43,452 nucleotides of DNA from Oscillospiraceae bacterium (GTDB lineage Bacteria; Bacillota; Clostridia; Oscillospirales; Ruminococcaceae), in contig JAJQDP010000027.1 in NCBI GenBank assembly GCA_021202155.1, positions 1 through 43,452 on the forward strand, given 5' to 3'. Both the position numbers and the translations under genes were made by a program. Of this stretch, positions 15,561-22,758 are shown one piece after another (within the stretch, counting starts at the first letter, position 1; each line of letters begins with the position of its first letter). A model generated the notes under the pieces. It did not search any database, was not told the origin of the DNA, and was given only the letters and a program-made list of their open reading frames with translations.

Positions 15561-15998
15561 TTACTGTTCAAGTGCCGCTAAAGCCGCATAGAGGTCGTCA
15601 GGCGAAATCGACTGAGTGAACTCTTCATAGGTGTTCTTGTCCCATATCTCCGCGGTTTCGATAGCTCCGACAACATAGACGTCCTTAAGGAGTCTTGCGT
15701 ATTCTCTCAGAGCCTGAGGCACTAAAATTCTTCCGAGCTTATCCGTTTCGACCGGAATCGCTCCTTTGATGTAAATCTGCTTGAGGATTTCCTTGTCCTT
15801 GCCCTCGCGCATCCGTGAAATCTTGTCGCGAAGAGCGTTCCAATCCTCGATGGAGTAGGCGACCAGGCGGTGGTCAGCTCCTCTTGTCAGCATGAATCTG
15901 TCGCCCAAGACATCGCGGAACTTCTGGGGAAAGCTCATTCTGCCCTTAACGTCAATCGTATAAGGAAGCTCCCCGCTCATATTCTTATCTTCCGGCAT
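15561..15998 (-). CDS. mraZ: Transcriptional regulator MraZ
   Basis: DNA-binding protein of the AbrB/SpoVT-like swapped-hairpin class that controls the dcw operon from its first position. It has 145 residues from the ATG at 15998, with GGAGGTGA 5 nt upstream. Two tandem MraZ domains carry the DxxxR motifs: DVKGRMSFPQKFRD (16-29) and DKLGRILVPQALREY (86-100). In other bacteria MraZ forms a ring and binds direct repeats with about a 10-bp period in its own leader; a matching four-unit array lies at 16011-16049. Autoregulation is therefore likely, though not shown by sequence alone. Confidence 0.96.
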   Translation of the reverse strand: MPEDKNMSGELPYTIDVKGRMSFPQKFRDVLGDRFMLTRGADHRLVAYSIEDWNALRDKISRMREGKDKEILKQIYIKGAIPVETDKLGRILVPQALREYARLLKDVYVVGAIETAEIWDKNTYEEFTQSISPDDLYAALAALEQ

Positions 15999-16010
15999 CA
16001 GATTCACCTC

Positions 16011-16049
16011 CATTTACCACCTTTTAACACCCGATACCACTCGTTACAC
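16011..16049 (-). promoter_or_regulatory. Four 10-bp tandem repeats, candidate MraZ operator
   Basis: On the minus strand, between the -10 box and the mraZ ribosome site: GTGTAACGA, GTGGTATCGG, GTGTTAAAAG, GTGGTAAATG, all in register. The period and the leader position match the known mode of MraZ binding (TGGG-type repeats at 10-bp spacing in E. coli). The identity of the binder is inference. Confidence 0.6.
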
Positions 16050-16051
16050 CA

Positions 16052-16080
16052 ATTATAGCATCATATTTTCCAAAATGCAA
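16052..16080 (-). promoter_or_regulatory. Promoter of the dcw cluster (mraZ)
   Basis: TTGCAT (16075-16080), a 17-nt spacer and a perfect TATAAT (16052-16057) on the minus strand, 54 nt upstream of the mraZ start. Confidence 0.8.
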
Positions 16081-16138
16081 TAGGGAATTTCGAGGTATTT
16101 TCGATTTCGGGGAAATTTTTTCTGCAACGGCAACTCAT

Positions 16139-16207
16139 GTAGGGGCGGATAATATCCGCCCGAAAAGCTGCCGACGAAATCACGGGCGGATAATATCCGC
16201 CCCTACA
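16139..16207. repeat. Family B palindromic repeat (B2)
   Basis: A 69-bp copy with TGTAGGGGCGGATAATAT and its inverted copy at the ends. It sits between the divergent mraZ and argC promoters, about 10 bp before the argC -35 box. Confidence 0.9.
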
Positions 16208-16217
16208 AAAATAACTA

Positions 16218-16246
16218 TTGCAAAAAAAGTGCATATGATGTATAAT
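16218..16246 (+). promoter_or_regulatory. Promoter of the arg operon
   Basis: TTGCAA (16218-16223), a 17-nt spacer and a perfect TATAAT (16241-16246). AAGTG and CACTT flank the -10 region symmetrically, and the stretch is AT-rich, so an ArgR-type operator could overlap it, but I cannot match a clear ARG box. Confidence 0.75.
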
Positions 16247-16249
16247 ACA

Positions 16250-16297
16250 CTTCGGGATGTGAAACATCCCGAAGCGGGAAGTTGCTTCGCAACTTCC
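16250..16297 (+). other. Two perfect hairpins in the argC leader
   Basis: Hairpin 1: CTTCGGGATGT and ACATCCCGAAG around a 3-nt loop (16250-16274). Hairpin 2: GGAAGTTGC and GCAACTTCC around TTC (16277-16297). They begin almost at the predicted transcription start. Neither is followed by a T run, so they look like a 5' RNA stabiliser or repeat modules rather than an attenuator. Confidence 0.7.
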
Positions 16298-16323
16298 ACT
16301 CTTCGTTCGGGAGATTGATATAC

Positions 16324-17364
16324 ATGGATAAGATAAAAGTCGGCATCATCGGTGCTACCGGTTATGCGGGTGCTGAATTAGTGCGACTGCTCAGACAGCG
16401 CGACGATATAGAAATAGTGAGCCTTGGCTCAAGAAGCTACTCGGGAACGCCGTTCTCGAACGAATATGGCTCTCTCAGAGGCTATGAGGACGACGAGTGC
16501 GCGGGGGAAGACATGCTTGAAATGTCGAAAAACTGCGACGTCATCTTCACTGCGACTCCGCAGGGCTTCTGTGCCTCACAACTGACCGAGGAGATTCTCT
16601 CAAACTGCAAGGTCATCGACCTCAGTGCCGATTTCAGAATAACCGATCCGGAAATCTATGAGGAGTGGTACAAAATTCACCACCCCTGCCCCGAATTCAT
16701 AAAGGAAGCAGTTTACGGCTTGCCGGAGATTAACCGTGAGAAAATCAGGTCTGCCCGGCTTATTGCAAACCCCGGTTGCTACCCCACCTGCAGTTTTTTA
16801 AGCATCTATCCGTTGCTGAAAGCGGGCTACATAGACCCCGATTCTATCATTATTGACGCGAAGAGCGGAACCTCCGGTGCCGGAAGAGGAGCGAAAACCG
16901 CGAATCTCTTCTGCGAGGTCAACGAGAGCATCAAGGCATATTCTGTCGCCGCTCACCGGCACGTCCCCGAGATTGAGGAACAGCTCTCAAATGTCGCCGG
17001 TCGCGACCTGAGAATCAGCTTCACCCCGCACTTAGTCCCGATGCAAAGAGGAATTTTGGTGACTGCATATGCAACCCTCACAAGTCCGGTCACCCCGGAA
17101 GAGCTGAAAGCGGCGTACGACGCCTGCTATAATGACGAGTATTTCGTCCGCGTCCTCCCCTATGGCACTCCTCCGGAGACAAGATGGGTCAGAGGAAGTA
17201 ACTTAGCCGACGTCTCCTGCAAGATGGACCCAAGAACCAACCGCGTCATCATGATAGGAGCTATCGATAACATGGTCAAAGGCGCGGCAGGTCAGGCAAT
17301 TCAGAATATGAATCTGATGTTTGGACTTCCTGAGACTAAGGGGATTGAGCAGTTGGCGGTTTGA
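16324..17364 (+). CDS. argC: N-acetyl-gamma-glutamyl-phosphate reductase
   Basis: Third step of arginine synthesis: NADPH-dependent reduction of N-acetylglutamyl phosphate to the semialdehyde. It has 346 residues from the ATG at 16324, with GGGAG 10 nt upstream; the upstream in-frame codons run through the leader hairpins and were rejected. The Rossmann motif is GIIGATGYAGAELVRLL (8-24); the catalytic cysteine is C152 in ANPGCYPT; the C-terminal NMVKGAAGQAIQNMNLMFGL is the conserved end of the family. First gene of the arg cluster and next to its promoter. A family C repeat follows the stop. Confidence 0.97.
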   Translation: MDKIKVGIIGATGYAGAELVRLLRQRDDIEIVSLGSRSYSGTPFSNEYGSLRGYEDDECAGEDMLEMSKNCDVIFTATPQGFCASQLTEEILSNCKVIDLSADFRITDPEIYEEWYKIHHPCPEFIKEAVYGLPEINREKIRSARLIANPGCYPTCSFLSIYPLLKAGYIDPDSIIIDAKSGTSGAGRGAKTANLFCEVNESIKAYSVAAHRHVPEIEEQLSNVAGRDLRISFTPHLVPMQRGILVTAYATLTSPVTPEELKAAYDACYNDEYFVRVLPYGTPPETRWVRGSNLADVSCKMDPRTNRVIMIGAIDNMVKGAAGQAIQNMNLMFGLPETKGIEQLAV

Positions 17365-17372
17365 TTAAATGT

Positions 17373-17400
17373 GTAATTCGTAATGCGTAATTCGTAATTA
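17373..17400 (+). repeat. Family C heptamer repeat (C3)
   Basis: TAATTCG/TAATGCG/TAATTCG/TAATTAT in tandem on the plus strand, between the argC stop and the ribosome site of the GNAT gene. Confidence 0.85.
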
Positions 17401-17414
17401 TTTAGGAGCACAAA

Positions 17415-17879
17415 ATGGAGAATATATCGGGGGCGATTCTTCGCCCCATGACAATAAGTGATTACCCCGAGGTGTTCGCTCTCTGGGAGAGCATCGAGGG
17501 GTTCGCTATCAGGAGCATCGACGACTCTTATGACGGCGTGAAGAGATTTCTTGCAAGAAATCCCGGGCTGAGCGTTGTCGCGGAAATCGGCGGCAAGCTC
17601 GTCGGAACTATCCTCTGCGGAAGCGACGGAAGAACAGGATATTTCTACCACGTCTGCGTCGAAAGAAGCCACCGTAATAAAGGCATCGGCACAGAGATGG
17701 CTCGATTCTGCACCAACGCCCTCAAAGCCGACGGCGTCAACAAAATAAGCCTCATCGCCTTCAAGCAGAACCGCCTCGGCAACTCCTTCTGGCAGTCGAC
17801 CGGCTGGTCGCCGAGGGAGGACGTAAACGTCTATGATCTGGTGCTGAATGATGAGAACAAGATTAGAAAGAATTCGTAA
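17415..17879 (+). CDS. GNAT-family N-acetyltransferase in the arg operon
   Basis: A 154-residue GCN5-related acetyltransferase. Motif D/A is visible: VVAEIGGKLVGTILCG, then YFYHVCVERSHRNKGIGTEMARF with the acetyl-CoA pyrophosphate loop RxxGIG (the R/Q-x-x-G-x-G/A motif), then ISLIAFKQNRLGNSFWQSTGW. The substrate is not evident. Its place between argC and argJ suggests a short, stand-alone acetylglutamate synthase that tops up the acetyl cycle, but similar GNATs act on many amines and ribosomal proteins, so this is inference. AGGAG lies 6 nt before the ATG. The last Asn-Ser and the TAA stop are formed by a family C repeat. Confidence 0.85.
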   Translation: MENISGAILRPMTISDYPEVFALWESIEGFAIRSIDDSYDGVKRFLARNPGLSVVAEIGGKLVGTILCGSDGRTGYFYHVCVERSHRNKGIGTEMARFCTNALKADGVNKISLIAFKQNRLGNSFWQSTGWSPREDVNVYDLVLNDENKIRKNS

Positions 17880-17953
17880 TGCGTAATTCGTAATGCGTAA
17901 TTGTTGTTTGCGATAATAATTACGAATTACGAATTAAGAATTACGCATTATCA
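17871..17953. repeat. Family C inverted pair (C4)
   Basis: Sense-oriented TAATGCG/TAATTCG heptamers (17871-17910) and an inverted array (about 17923-17953), separated by about a dozen bases; they can fold into one long hairpin. The left arm contains the stop of the GNAT gene. Confidence 0.85.
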
Positions 17954-17968
17954 GTTAGGGGAATTACT

Positions 17969-19213
17969 ATGATAAACAATTCAAAAAAGTTTGAGATACT
18001 GGCTGGCGGCGTCACTGCCGCTATCGGCTTTTCTGCGGCTTCTTATGCCGCGGGGATAAAGTACCAGGGTCGCGACGACATGGCTATGATTTATAGCTCT
18101 GTCCCTGCCGTCACTGCGGGAACGTTCACGACAAATCTTGTGAAAGCCGCTCCCGTTCTCTGGGACAAACAGATTATTGATAACTACGAGACCTCCCAGG
18201 CGGTGGTCATCAACTCGGGAATTGCGAACGCCTGCACCGGACAGGAGGGCTTGGACTGCTGTTGGATGGTCGCCGACGAGGCAAGAGAGGCTCTTGGCTT
18301 GGGCGTCGGCTCAGTCTTGGTTGCCTCAACAGGAGTTATCGGAAAACAGCTTCCTGTCCTGAAGCTCCGCGCTGGCGTCAGAGAGCTTTCAGGAAGACTC
18401 GGTACAACCCTTGAGCACGGCACAGCGGCTGAAAAAGCAATCATGACTACAGATACAAAACCCAAAGAGGTTGCCGTCAGATTCACCCTTGGCGAAAAGA
18501 CCGTCACAATCGGCGGAATGTGCAAGGGCTCGGGAATGATTCACCCGAACATGTGCACGATGCTCGCATTCATCACCTCCGACATTGCCATCTCGAAAGA
18601 GCTTCTGAACAAGGCTCTCAGGGCGGATATTCAAGATACATTCAACATGATTTCGGTCGACGGAGACACCTCCACGAACGATACGGTAATACTCATGGCA
18701 AACGGTCTTGCCGGAAATCCCGAAATTACCGCCGAGAATGAGGATTACGATGCTTTCTGCCAGGCTCTTCACATCGTCACCGAGACGCTTGCGAAGAAGA
18801 TCGCCGGCGACGGCGAGGGCTGTACCGCCCTTCTTGAGGTCAAGGTCGTGAACGCTTCGGATAAAGAAACCGCAAAGACACTTGCAAAGTCGGTCGTCTG
18901 CTCAAGCCTCACTAAAGCGGCTATCTACGGTCACGACGCAAACTGGGGAAGAATCCTCTGCGCGCTCGGATATTCGGGAGCGAAATTTGACCCCGACAAG
19001 ACAGATTTATACTTCATAAGTGCCGCAGGAAAATTAAGAGTCGTCGAAAACGGCATGGCTACCGACTATTCGGAAGAGTTTGCCACGAAGATTCTCTCCG
19101 AGCCGGAGGTCACCGTTATTGCAGACGTCCACGACGGCAAGGCAACAGCCACCGCATGGGGCTGTGACCTCACCTATGATTACGTGAAGATTAACGCAGA
19201 TTATCGTTCATAA
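17969..19213 (+). CDS. argJ: Bifunctional glutamate N-acetyltransferase / ornithine acetyltransferase
   Basis: Moves the acetyl group from N-acetylornithine to glutamate, and in bifunctional forms also makes acetylglutamate from acetyl-CoA. It has 414 residues with AGGGG upstream of the ATG. The self-cleavage site lies in [17 protein letters not shown]: the new N-terminal nucleophile is T197, and the residue before it is Cys196 where Ala is the common form. The oxyanion-hole region [10 protein letters not shown] (120-129) and the C-terminal [17 protein letters not shown] are intact. One nucleotide change class aside, the protein looks functional. Whether it is bifunctional cannot be read from the sequence; the adjacent GNAT may be relevant. 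It ends 13 nt before argB. Confidence 0.96.
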   Translation: MINNSKKFEILAGGVTAAIGFSAASYAAGIKYQGRDDMAMIYSSVPAVTAGTFTTNLVKAAPVLWDKQIIDNYETSQAVVINSGIANACTGQEGLDCCWMVADEAREALGLGVGSVLVASTGVIGKQLPVLKLRAGVRELSGRLGTTLEHGTAAEKAIMTTDTKPKEVAVRFTLGEKTVTIGGMCKGSGMIHPNMCTMLAFITSDIAISKELLNKALRADIQDTFNMISVDGDTSTNDTVILMANGLAGNPEITAENEDYDAFCQALHIVTETLAKKIAGDGEGCTALLEVKVVNASDKETAKTLAKSVVCSSLTKAAIYGHDANWGRILCALGYSGAKFDPDKTDLYFISAAGKLRVVENGMATDYSEEFATKILSEPEVTVIADVHDGKATATAWGCDLTYDYVKINADYRS

Positions 19214-19226
19214 AGGAGACAGAGAC

Positions 19227-20138
19227 ATGACAGAAAATACACCAACCGTCCCGGATATGGACGTAATGCAGAAGGCACAGGTGCTCATTGAAGCACTGCC
19301 CTACATCCAGCGGTTCAACCGCAAAATTATCGTCGTCAAGTACGGCGGAAGCGCGATGGTCGACGAAAGCCTCAAGCACTCGGTCATCCAGGACGTCGTT
19401 CTTTTAAAGCTTGTCGGATTCAAGCCAATCATCGTCCACGGCGGAGGAAAAGAGATAAGCCGCTGGGTCGGAAAGGTCGGAATGGAGCCGCACTTTGTGA
19501 ATGGACTCCGGGTCACCGACGAACCGACAATGGAGATAGCCGAAATGGTTCTGAACCGCGTCAACAAGAGCTTAGTTCAGCTCGTCAACGAGCTCGGCGT
19601 CAAGGCGGTCGGAATCAGCGGCAAGGACGGAATGCTCCTCAAGTGCGAGAAAAAGCTCTCCGGCGGCGAGGACATCGGCTTTGTCGGAGAGGTGACGGAA
19701 GTCAACCCGAAAATAATTTACGATTTGCTCGAAAAAGACTTCCTCCCCATCATCTGCCCGATCGGCTACGACAACGACTTCTATAGCTACAATATCAACG
19801 CTGACGACGCCGCCTGCGCGATTGCAAGGGCTGTGAACGCCGAGAAATTGGCGTTCCTCACCGACGTCGAGGGCGTCTATAAAGACTTTAGCGACAAATC
19901 GACCCTCATTTCCGAGATGACCGTTTCGGAGGCTCAGAAATTTGTCGAAGAAGGAAGCTTCGGCGGCGGAATGCTCCCCAAAATGCAGAACTGCATCGAC
20001 GCCATCACACACGGCGTCAACCGGGTTCATATCCTGGACGGCAGAATCGCCCACTGCCTCCTCCTCGAAATCTTCACCAATAAAGGTATCGGAACTGCGA
20101 TTATAAGAGATGGTGGGGAGAGGTATTATAAGGGATAA
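19227..20138 (+). CDS. argB: N-acetylglutamate kinase
   Basis: Phosphorylates N-acetylglutamate, the controlled step of arginine synthesis. It has 303 residues; the start has GGAG 8 nt upstream. Motifs: VVKYGGSAM with K38, VHGGGKEIS and the ATP-site stretch [11 protein letters not shown]. The N-terminal helix ([15 protein letters not shown], about 17-31) is the extension that, in the family, forms hexamers and makes the enzyme sensitive to arginine, so feedback inhibition is predicted. The stop TAA overlaps the first bases of repeat A9. Confidence 0.97.
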   Translation: MTENTPTVPDMDVMQKAQVLIEALPYIQRFNRKIIVVKYGGSAMVDESLKHSVIQDVVLLKLVGFKPIIVHGGGKEISRWVGKVGMEPHFVNGLRVTDEPTMEIAEMVLNRVNKSLVQLVNELGVKAVGISGKDGMLLKCEKKLSGGEDIGFVGEVTEVNPKIIYDLLEKDFLPIICPIGYDNDFYSYNINADDAACAIARAVNAEKLAFLTDVEGVYKDFSDKSTLISEMTVSEAQKFVEEGSFGGGMLPKMQNCIDAITHGVNRVHILDGRIAHCLLLEIFTNKGIGTAIIRDGGERYYKG

Positions 20139-20318
20139 CCTCTCAGTCAGCCTACGGCTGACAGCTCCCCTTATCAAGGGGAGCCAATAGCAACCTCTCA
20201 TAGAATGCAAAAAGGCTCCCCTTTTTAAGGGGAGCTGGCGCGCGAAGCGCGACTGAGAGGTGCCGCGACCGAAGGGAGCGGCGTCGGTGAAGGCGACGTC
20301 AGTCGCCGTAACCGACTA
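20137..20318. repeat. Family A palindromic element (A9), reversed core
   Basis: CCTCTCAGTCAGCC/GGCTGAC, CTCCCCTT-AAGGGGAGCC, core, AAAAAGGCTCCCC-TTTTT-AAGGGGAGC, GCGCGAAGCGCGACTGAGAGGT and outer hairpins. Here the GGGGAGCC-TTTTT half reads on the minus strand, the reverse of the other copies; the neighbouring genes are also in the reverse direction (plus). Confidence 0.85.
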
Positions 20319-20339
20319 ATTCCAGAAAGGATGAAAATC

Positions 20340-21524
20340 ATGCCAGAATCATACATTTCCCGTGCTGAAAGCACTCTTTACAAGACCTATTCCCGCTTCC
20401 CTGTCGTGTTTGAGCGGGGCGAGGGCACAAGGCTATATGACGACAAGGGCATCGAATACCTCGATTTCGGTGCAGGTATCGCCGTTATGGGACTCGGGTA
20501 TCACTATCCCGGAGTTGACGAGGCGGCGAAAAGCCAGATTGACAAGCTCGTCCACACTTCTAACCTGTTTTATAACATCCCCGCCACCGAAGCGGCTGAA
20601 AAGCTGTTGAAAGTCTCCGATATGGACAGGGTTTTCTTCACGAACAGCGGAACTGAGGCTATCGAGGGCGCACTAAAAATTGCAAAGCGTCACGCCTACA
20701 ATCGCGGGCTTCCCTCCGACTACGAAATCATCGCAATGGAGCACTCTTTCCATGGGCGTTCTATTGGCGCACTTTCCGTCACCGGCAACGCCCACTATCG
20801 CGAACCGTTCGACCCGCTCATCCCGAATATCAAATTCGCAGAATACAACAACCTTGACAGTGTCAGGGCTCTCTTCTCCGAGAAGACCGCCGCCGTCATC
20901 ATGGAGACCATCCAGGGCGAGGGCGGAATCTACCCGGCAACTGAGGAATTCCTCTCTGGCGTCCGCAAGCTCTGCGACGAGACCGGTGCGCTCCTCATCT
21001 TAGACGAGATTCAGTGCGGAATGGGAAGAAGCGGCGACATGTTCGCCTGGCAGGGATACGGCGTCAAGCCGGATGTCATGACGGTCGCAAAAGCCCTTGG
21101 CAACGGCTTCCCGATTGGCGCGTTCTTAGCCCATGGCGAAGCCGCAAGCGCGATGACAGTAGGAGACCACGGCTCAACCTATGGCGGAAACCCGCTCGTC
21201 TGCGCCGTCGCCTCGAAAGTCCTTGACATCTATAAAGAAAAAGACATCCCCGGACACGTAAAATCGGTCGGAGAATATCTCTCAGATAAGCTTGAGGAGC
21301 TGAAGTCCTCATCAGATAAAATTGTAGCCCACCGGGGCAAGGGTCTCATCCAGGGACTTGAATTCAACACCCCCGTCGCGGACATAGTCAAGTCCGCACT
21401 CATGGATGAGCACTTGGTTCTCATCTCGGCGGGAAAGAATGTCATAAGGTTCGTACCGCCGCTGGTTATCACAAAAGCGGATGTAGATGAGATGATTGCG
21501 AAGCTTGGTAGGGTTCTCATGTAG
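20340..21524 (+). CDS. argD: Acetylornithine aminotransferase
   Basis: PLP-dependent class III aminotransferase that converts acetylglutamate semialdehyde to acetylornithine. It has 394 residues from the ATG at 20340, with AAAGGA 8 nt upstream; an ATG three codons earlier overlaps that ribosome site. Visible: NSGTEAIEGALKIAKRH (phosphate-binding), FHGRSIGALSVTG, LLILDEIQCGMGRSG with the PLP aspartate D222, and VAKALGNGFPIGA with the Schiff-base lysine K251. Class III enzymes overlap in specificity (succinylornithine, GABA, lysine pathways), but the arg context settles the call. The stop TAG is made by the first bases of repeat B3 (ATG-TAG-GGG). Confidence 0.95.
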   Translation: MPESYISRAESTLYKTYSRFPVVFERGEGTRLYDDKGIEYLDFGAGIAVMGLGYHYPGVDEAAKSQIDKLVHTSNLFYNIPATEAAEKLLKVSDMDRVFFTNSGTEAIEGALKIAKRHAYNRGLPSDYEIIAMEHSFHGRSIGALSVTGNAHYREPFDPLIPNIKFAEYNNLDSVRALFSEKTAAVIMETIQGEGGIYPATEEFLSGVRKLCDETGALLILDEIQCGMGRSGDMFAWQGYGVKPDVMTVAKALGNGFPIGAFLAHGEAASAMTVGDHGSTYGGNPLVCAVASKVLDIYKEKDIPGHVKSVGEYLSDKLEELKSSSDKIVAHRGKGLIQGLEFNTPVADIVKSALMDEHLVLISAGKNVIRFVPPLVITKADVDEMIAKLGRVLM

Positions 21525-21591
21525 GGGCGGATATTATCCGCCCGAACTACGAAGCCAGCACTACAGCGGGCGGATAATATCCGCCCCTACA
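21520..21591. repeat. Family B palindromic repeat (B3) at the argD stop
   Basis: A 72-bp copy bounded by TGTAGGGGCGGATA and TATCCGCCCCTACA. The TAG of its first TGTAG is the argD stop codon. Confidence 0.9.
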
Positions 21592-21602
21592 TAATCCGCA
21601 AT

Positions 21603-21623
21603 AATTACGCATTACGAATTACT
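21603..21623 (-). repeat. Family C heptamer repeat (C5) providing the permease stop
   Basis: On the minus strand TAATTCG/TAATGCG/TAATTAT; the first TAA is the stop codon of the DMT permease. Confidence 0.85.
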
Positions 21624-22542
21624 CCGCCAATCCCTCCGCGACACCCATCACAAGTATTCCCGCCATGACGATAGCTATGGCTACATACTGCTTCGCAGTG
21701 AGCTTTTCTTTCAGGAAGATTCTTGAAAGAACGATTGAGACTATGCTGTATGCCGAGATGAGTGGTGCGGCGACTATCGCGTTGCCGCTCATGGCGTAGA
21801 CATAGAAGTACTGTCCGGCGGTCTCGAAGATTGCGGCGGCGACCTTGTCCCCCTGCTTCGGGAGGGCTATCTTCTCCTTCTTTATAACAAGAACATAGAA
21901 AAGAAGAATCAGCGCGACAATCAGGAACGTGAGCATATAGGAGATGTTCGCAACGTCCTCGATGTTCTCCTCCGTGACATCAACGAGCGGGGTGAGTTCA
22001 ATATCAAGATAGAACGCGTCAAAGAACGTGCCAAGTGCGTCCAAAACCGCATAGACGAGCGGGAAGATGAGTGCGACAAAGCCGTTTATGTACTTCCTGT
22101 CCGACTCCTTGACCTCGCCGACCTCCTGCCTCTCCAAAATTCCGATGTAGACAACGCCGACGGTTACAAGTATTACCGAAACAGCCGACATAAGGTCTAA
22201 GCTCTGTCCTAAGAAAATGATGCAGAGAATGGTGACGACCGCGCCGGAGGAATTCTCGACCGGCGAGCAGATGGAAAGCTCTAAATACCTCAGTCCCGCA
22301 TAGCCGACGACCATCGAAATTATGTACATGAGCGATGTCGGCAGATAGTAGATGAGGTTCATCGGATTGTAGTCAAATCCGTTTGCTATCAGCATGATTA
22401 TCGCCTGAATACCCATGATAAGACCGACAGCGATAGCGGTCAGGTAGTGACTGTATTTCTCCGATTCGTCCGCACCCCTCTTATAAAAAAGGTCGGCGAC
22501 ACCCCAAAGAAACGTCGTCAGAAGCGTAAATAAAAACCACAT
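21619..22542 (-). CDS. DMT-superfamily (EamA-like) permease
   Basis: Integral membrane protein of 307 residues from the ATG at 22542, with GGGAG 8 nt upstream. About ten hydrophobic segments are arranged as two EamA-type halves, e.g. MWFLFTLLTTFLWGVADLFYKRG, SGAVVTILCIIFLGQSL and PLISAYSIVSIVLSRIFLKEKLTAKQYVAIAIVMAGILVMG. An acidic loop (about 185-200) is inserted between the halves. The drug/metabolite transporter fold is clear; the substrate is unknown (amino acids, sugars or nucleosides occur in the family). It has its own consensus promoter flanked by an inverted repeat, so it is probably a separately regulated single-gene unit. It is convergent with argD. Confidence 0.85.
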   Translation of the reverse strand: MWFLFTLLTTFLWGVADLFYKRGADESEKYSHYLTAIAVGLIMGIQAIIMLIANGFDYNPMNLIYYLPTSLMYIISMVVGYAGLRYLELSICSPVENSSGAVVTILCIIFLGQSLDLMSAVSVILVTVGVVYIGILERQEVGEVKESDRKYINGFVALIFPLVYAVLDALGTFFDAFYLDIELTPLVDVTEENIEDVANISYMLTFLIVALILLFYVLVIKKEKIALPKQGDKVAAAIFETAGQYFYVYAMSGNAIVAAPLISAYSIVSIVLSRIFLKEKLTAKQYVAIAIVMAGILVMGVAEGLAE

Positions 22543-22552
22543 ATAATAATCT

Positions 22553-22599
22553 CCCAACTATGAATAGTTTACACGGTTTCAAAGTATAACATAGTTGGG
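22553..22599 (-). promoter_or_regulatory. Inverted repeat around the permease promoter (candidate operator)
   Basis: Perfect 10-bp arms, CCCAACTATG (22553-22562) and CATAGTTGGG (22590-22599), spaced 27 bp. One arm overlaps the ribosome binding site and the other lies in the spacer between -35 and -10. Confidence 0.5.
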
Positions 22600-22611
22600 G
22601 GAAGTTGTCAA
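22583..22611 (-). promoter_or_regulatory. Promoter of the DMT permease
   Basis: Perfect TTGACA (22606-22611), a 17-nt spacer and TATACT (22583-22588) on the minus strand, about 40 nt upstream of the start codon. Confidence 0.85.
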
Positions 22612-22618
22612 GAGGGGA

Positions 22619-22758
22619 AACCCCTCAGTCACGCTTCGCGTGACAGCTCCCCTTTCAGGGGAGCCTTTTTTCATTCTCTCACAAGCCTTTGATTAAGGCA
22701 GTCAATGCCTCCCCTGAAAGGGGAGGTGGATGCGCCGCAGGCGCAGACGGAGGGGTTT
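22619..22758. repeat. Family A palindromic element (A10) overlapping the ppk 3' end
   Basis: CCCCTCAGTCACGC/GCGTGAC, CTCCCCT/AGGGGAG followed by CCTTTTTT on the plus strand, core TTCTCTCACAAGCC to AAGGCAGTCAATG, CTCCCCT/AGGGGAG and TGCGCC/GGCGCA-GACGGAGGGGT. The right half is translated as the C-terminus of Ppk. Confidence 0.85.

Noticed and set aside
16282-16323. Longer N-terminus of ArgC
   Set aside because: It is the translated leader hairpin; the ATG at 16324 begins at the conserved Rossmann strand and has a ribosome site.
17871-17953. Regular short repeats that might suggest a CRISPR array
   Set aside because: The units are 7-bp heptamers without unique spacers, arranged as an inverted pair; no cas genes are in the window.
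20137-20318. Element A9 as a true terminator of argB that ends the arg operon before argD
   Set aside because: The T run follows the stem on the minus strand, not in the direction of argB transcription, so readthrough to argD remains likely.
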